Of a stretch of DNA of 5,681 bases, positions 5,389 through 5,681 are shown piece by piece. The stretch spans positions 1,210 through 6,890 of the forward strand of contig MIBK01000001.1 of assembly GCA_001829505.1 (NCBI GenBank), given 5' to 3'. This DNA is from Spirochaetes bacterium RBG_16_67_19. Its GTDB lineage: Bacteria; Spirochaetota; Spirochaetia; SZUA-6; DRHE01. Under the pieces are notes generated by a model that did no database searches, was not told the DNA's origin, and worked only from the letters and a program-made list of their open reading frames with translations. Position 1 is the stretch's first letter, and the number at the start of each line of letters is the position of its first letter. Position numbers and translations under genes: made by a program.

Positions 5389-5681
5389 GGCCGGCCTTCC
5401 AGGCCGAGCAGCCCGGCCGCGTTGCCCCGGGCGATGGCCTCCCGCAGGCCCGGGCTGAGAGGCAGGGCCTCCAGGCCCCGCACGGAGCGGCGGATGTCGG
5501 CCCGCGGGTAGTCGGAGCCGAACAGCACCTGACGCGGCAGGCTGCGCTCCAGCACCTGGATGCCGATCTGCTCGGCCAGCACGTGCTGAAGCGCGTCGCG
5601 CGGGGTGCCGCTGTACACGATCGAGGTGTCCAGGTACACGTTGCGGTACTTCAGGGCCAGCAGGAGGGCCTCTTCCACCCA
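5385..5681 (-). CDS. Amidohydrolase (amidohydrolase_2 family), C-terminal fragment
   Basis: Only the last 98 codons are in the window; the reading frame is open at the right edge, so the 5' end lies outside. KYRNVYLDTS (11-20) is a late barrel strand. RQVLFGSDYPR (50-60) carries the conserved aspartate D57 that ends a barrel strand and activates the metal-bound water in this family. LSPGLREAIARGNAAGLLGL (75-94) is the standard C-terminal helix with the GNAxxLLGL ending. Such TIM-barrel enzymes include metal-dependent hydrolases and decarboxylases. The substrate cannot be read from this end. A GTG near the edge could be taken for a start, but a W codon precedes it in frame and the whole N-terminal barrel would be missing. 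The TGA overlaps the ATG of yjbQ, so the two form an operon whose promoter is outside the window. Confidence 0.87.
   Translation of the reverse strand, partial: WVEEALLLALKYRNVYLDTSIVYSGTPRDALQHVLAEQIGIQVLERSLPRQVLFGSDYPRADIRRSVRGLEALPLSPGLREAIARGNAAGLLGLEGRP

Overview
The window is bacterial DNA of high GC content, roughly 70% or more across most genes. It uses strong AGGAGG-type Shine-Dalgarno sites and close gene packing. The tRNA has no genomically encoded CCA. I cannot assign a phylum from the sequence alone.

Layout. (1) Positions 1-3263 hold four plus-strand genes that read as one operon. They are the 3' end of a TIM-barrel sugar isomerase (IolI-like), an inosose-dehydratase-like TIM-barrel protein, an inositol 2-dehydrogenase (IolG), and a polytopic DUF898/YjgN membrane protein. 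(2) Positions 3264-3722 are a stretch of clearly lower GC (40-52% in the 60-base blocks I counted, against about 75% in a block of iolG). It carries one small HicB-like antitoxin gene without a HicA toxin, and a promoter for the following tRNA. (3) Positions 3723-3826 are a tRNA-Phe(GAA) with its own intrinsic terminator. (4) Positions 3880-4932 encode a double-SIS-domain sugar isomerase/deglycase with its own good ribosome site. (5) Positions 4957-5681 hold a convergent minus-strand pair: the C-terminal part of an amidohydrolase, translationally overlapping a YjbQ (UPF0047) gene.

How the genes fit together. IolG would oxidise myo-inositol (or a related cyclitol) to a keto-inositol. The TIM-barrel proteins on either side of the step would dehydrate or isomerise the product. 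The window therefore samples a cyclitol or sugar catabolic cluster, but iolB, iolC, iolD, a transporter and a regulator are not in view, so the substrate is inferred. The DUF898 protein starts 9 bases after iolG stops, so it is probably co-expressed, although no link between this family and inositol is known to me. The SIS protein acts on phosphorylated sugars and may serve related carbohydrate use, but a terminator and the low-GC stretch separate it from the operon.

I found no clear evidence of a wholly new system. The points most worth a second look are the orphan HicB gene in the low-GC stretch beside a tRNA, the repeated modules of the DUF898 protein, a three-copy GAAAC array in the tRNA leader, and the non-canonical IolE-like dehydratase.
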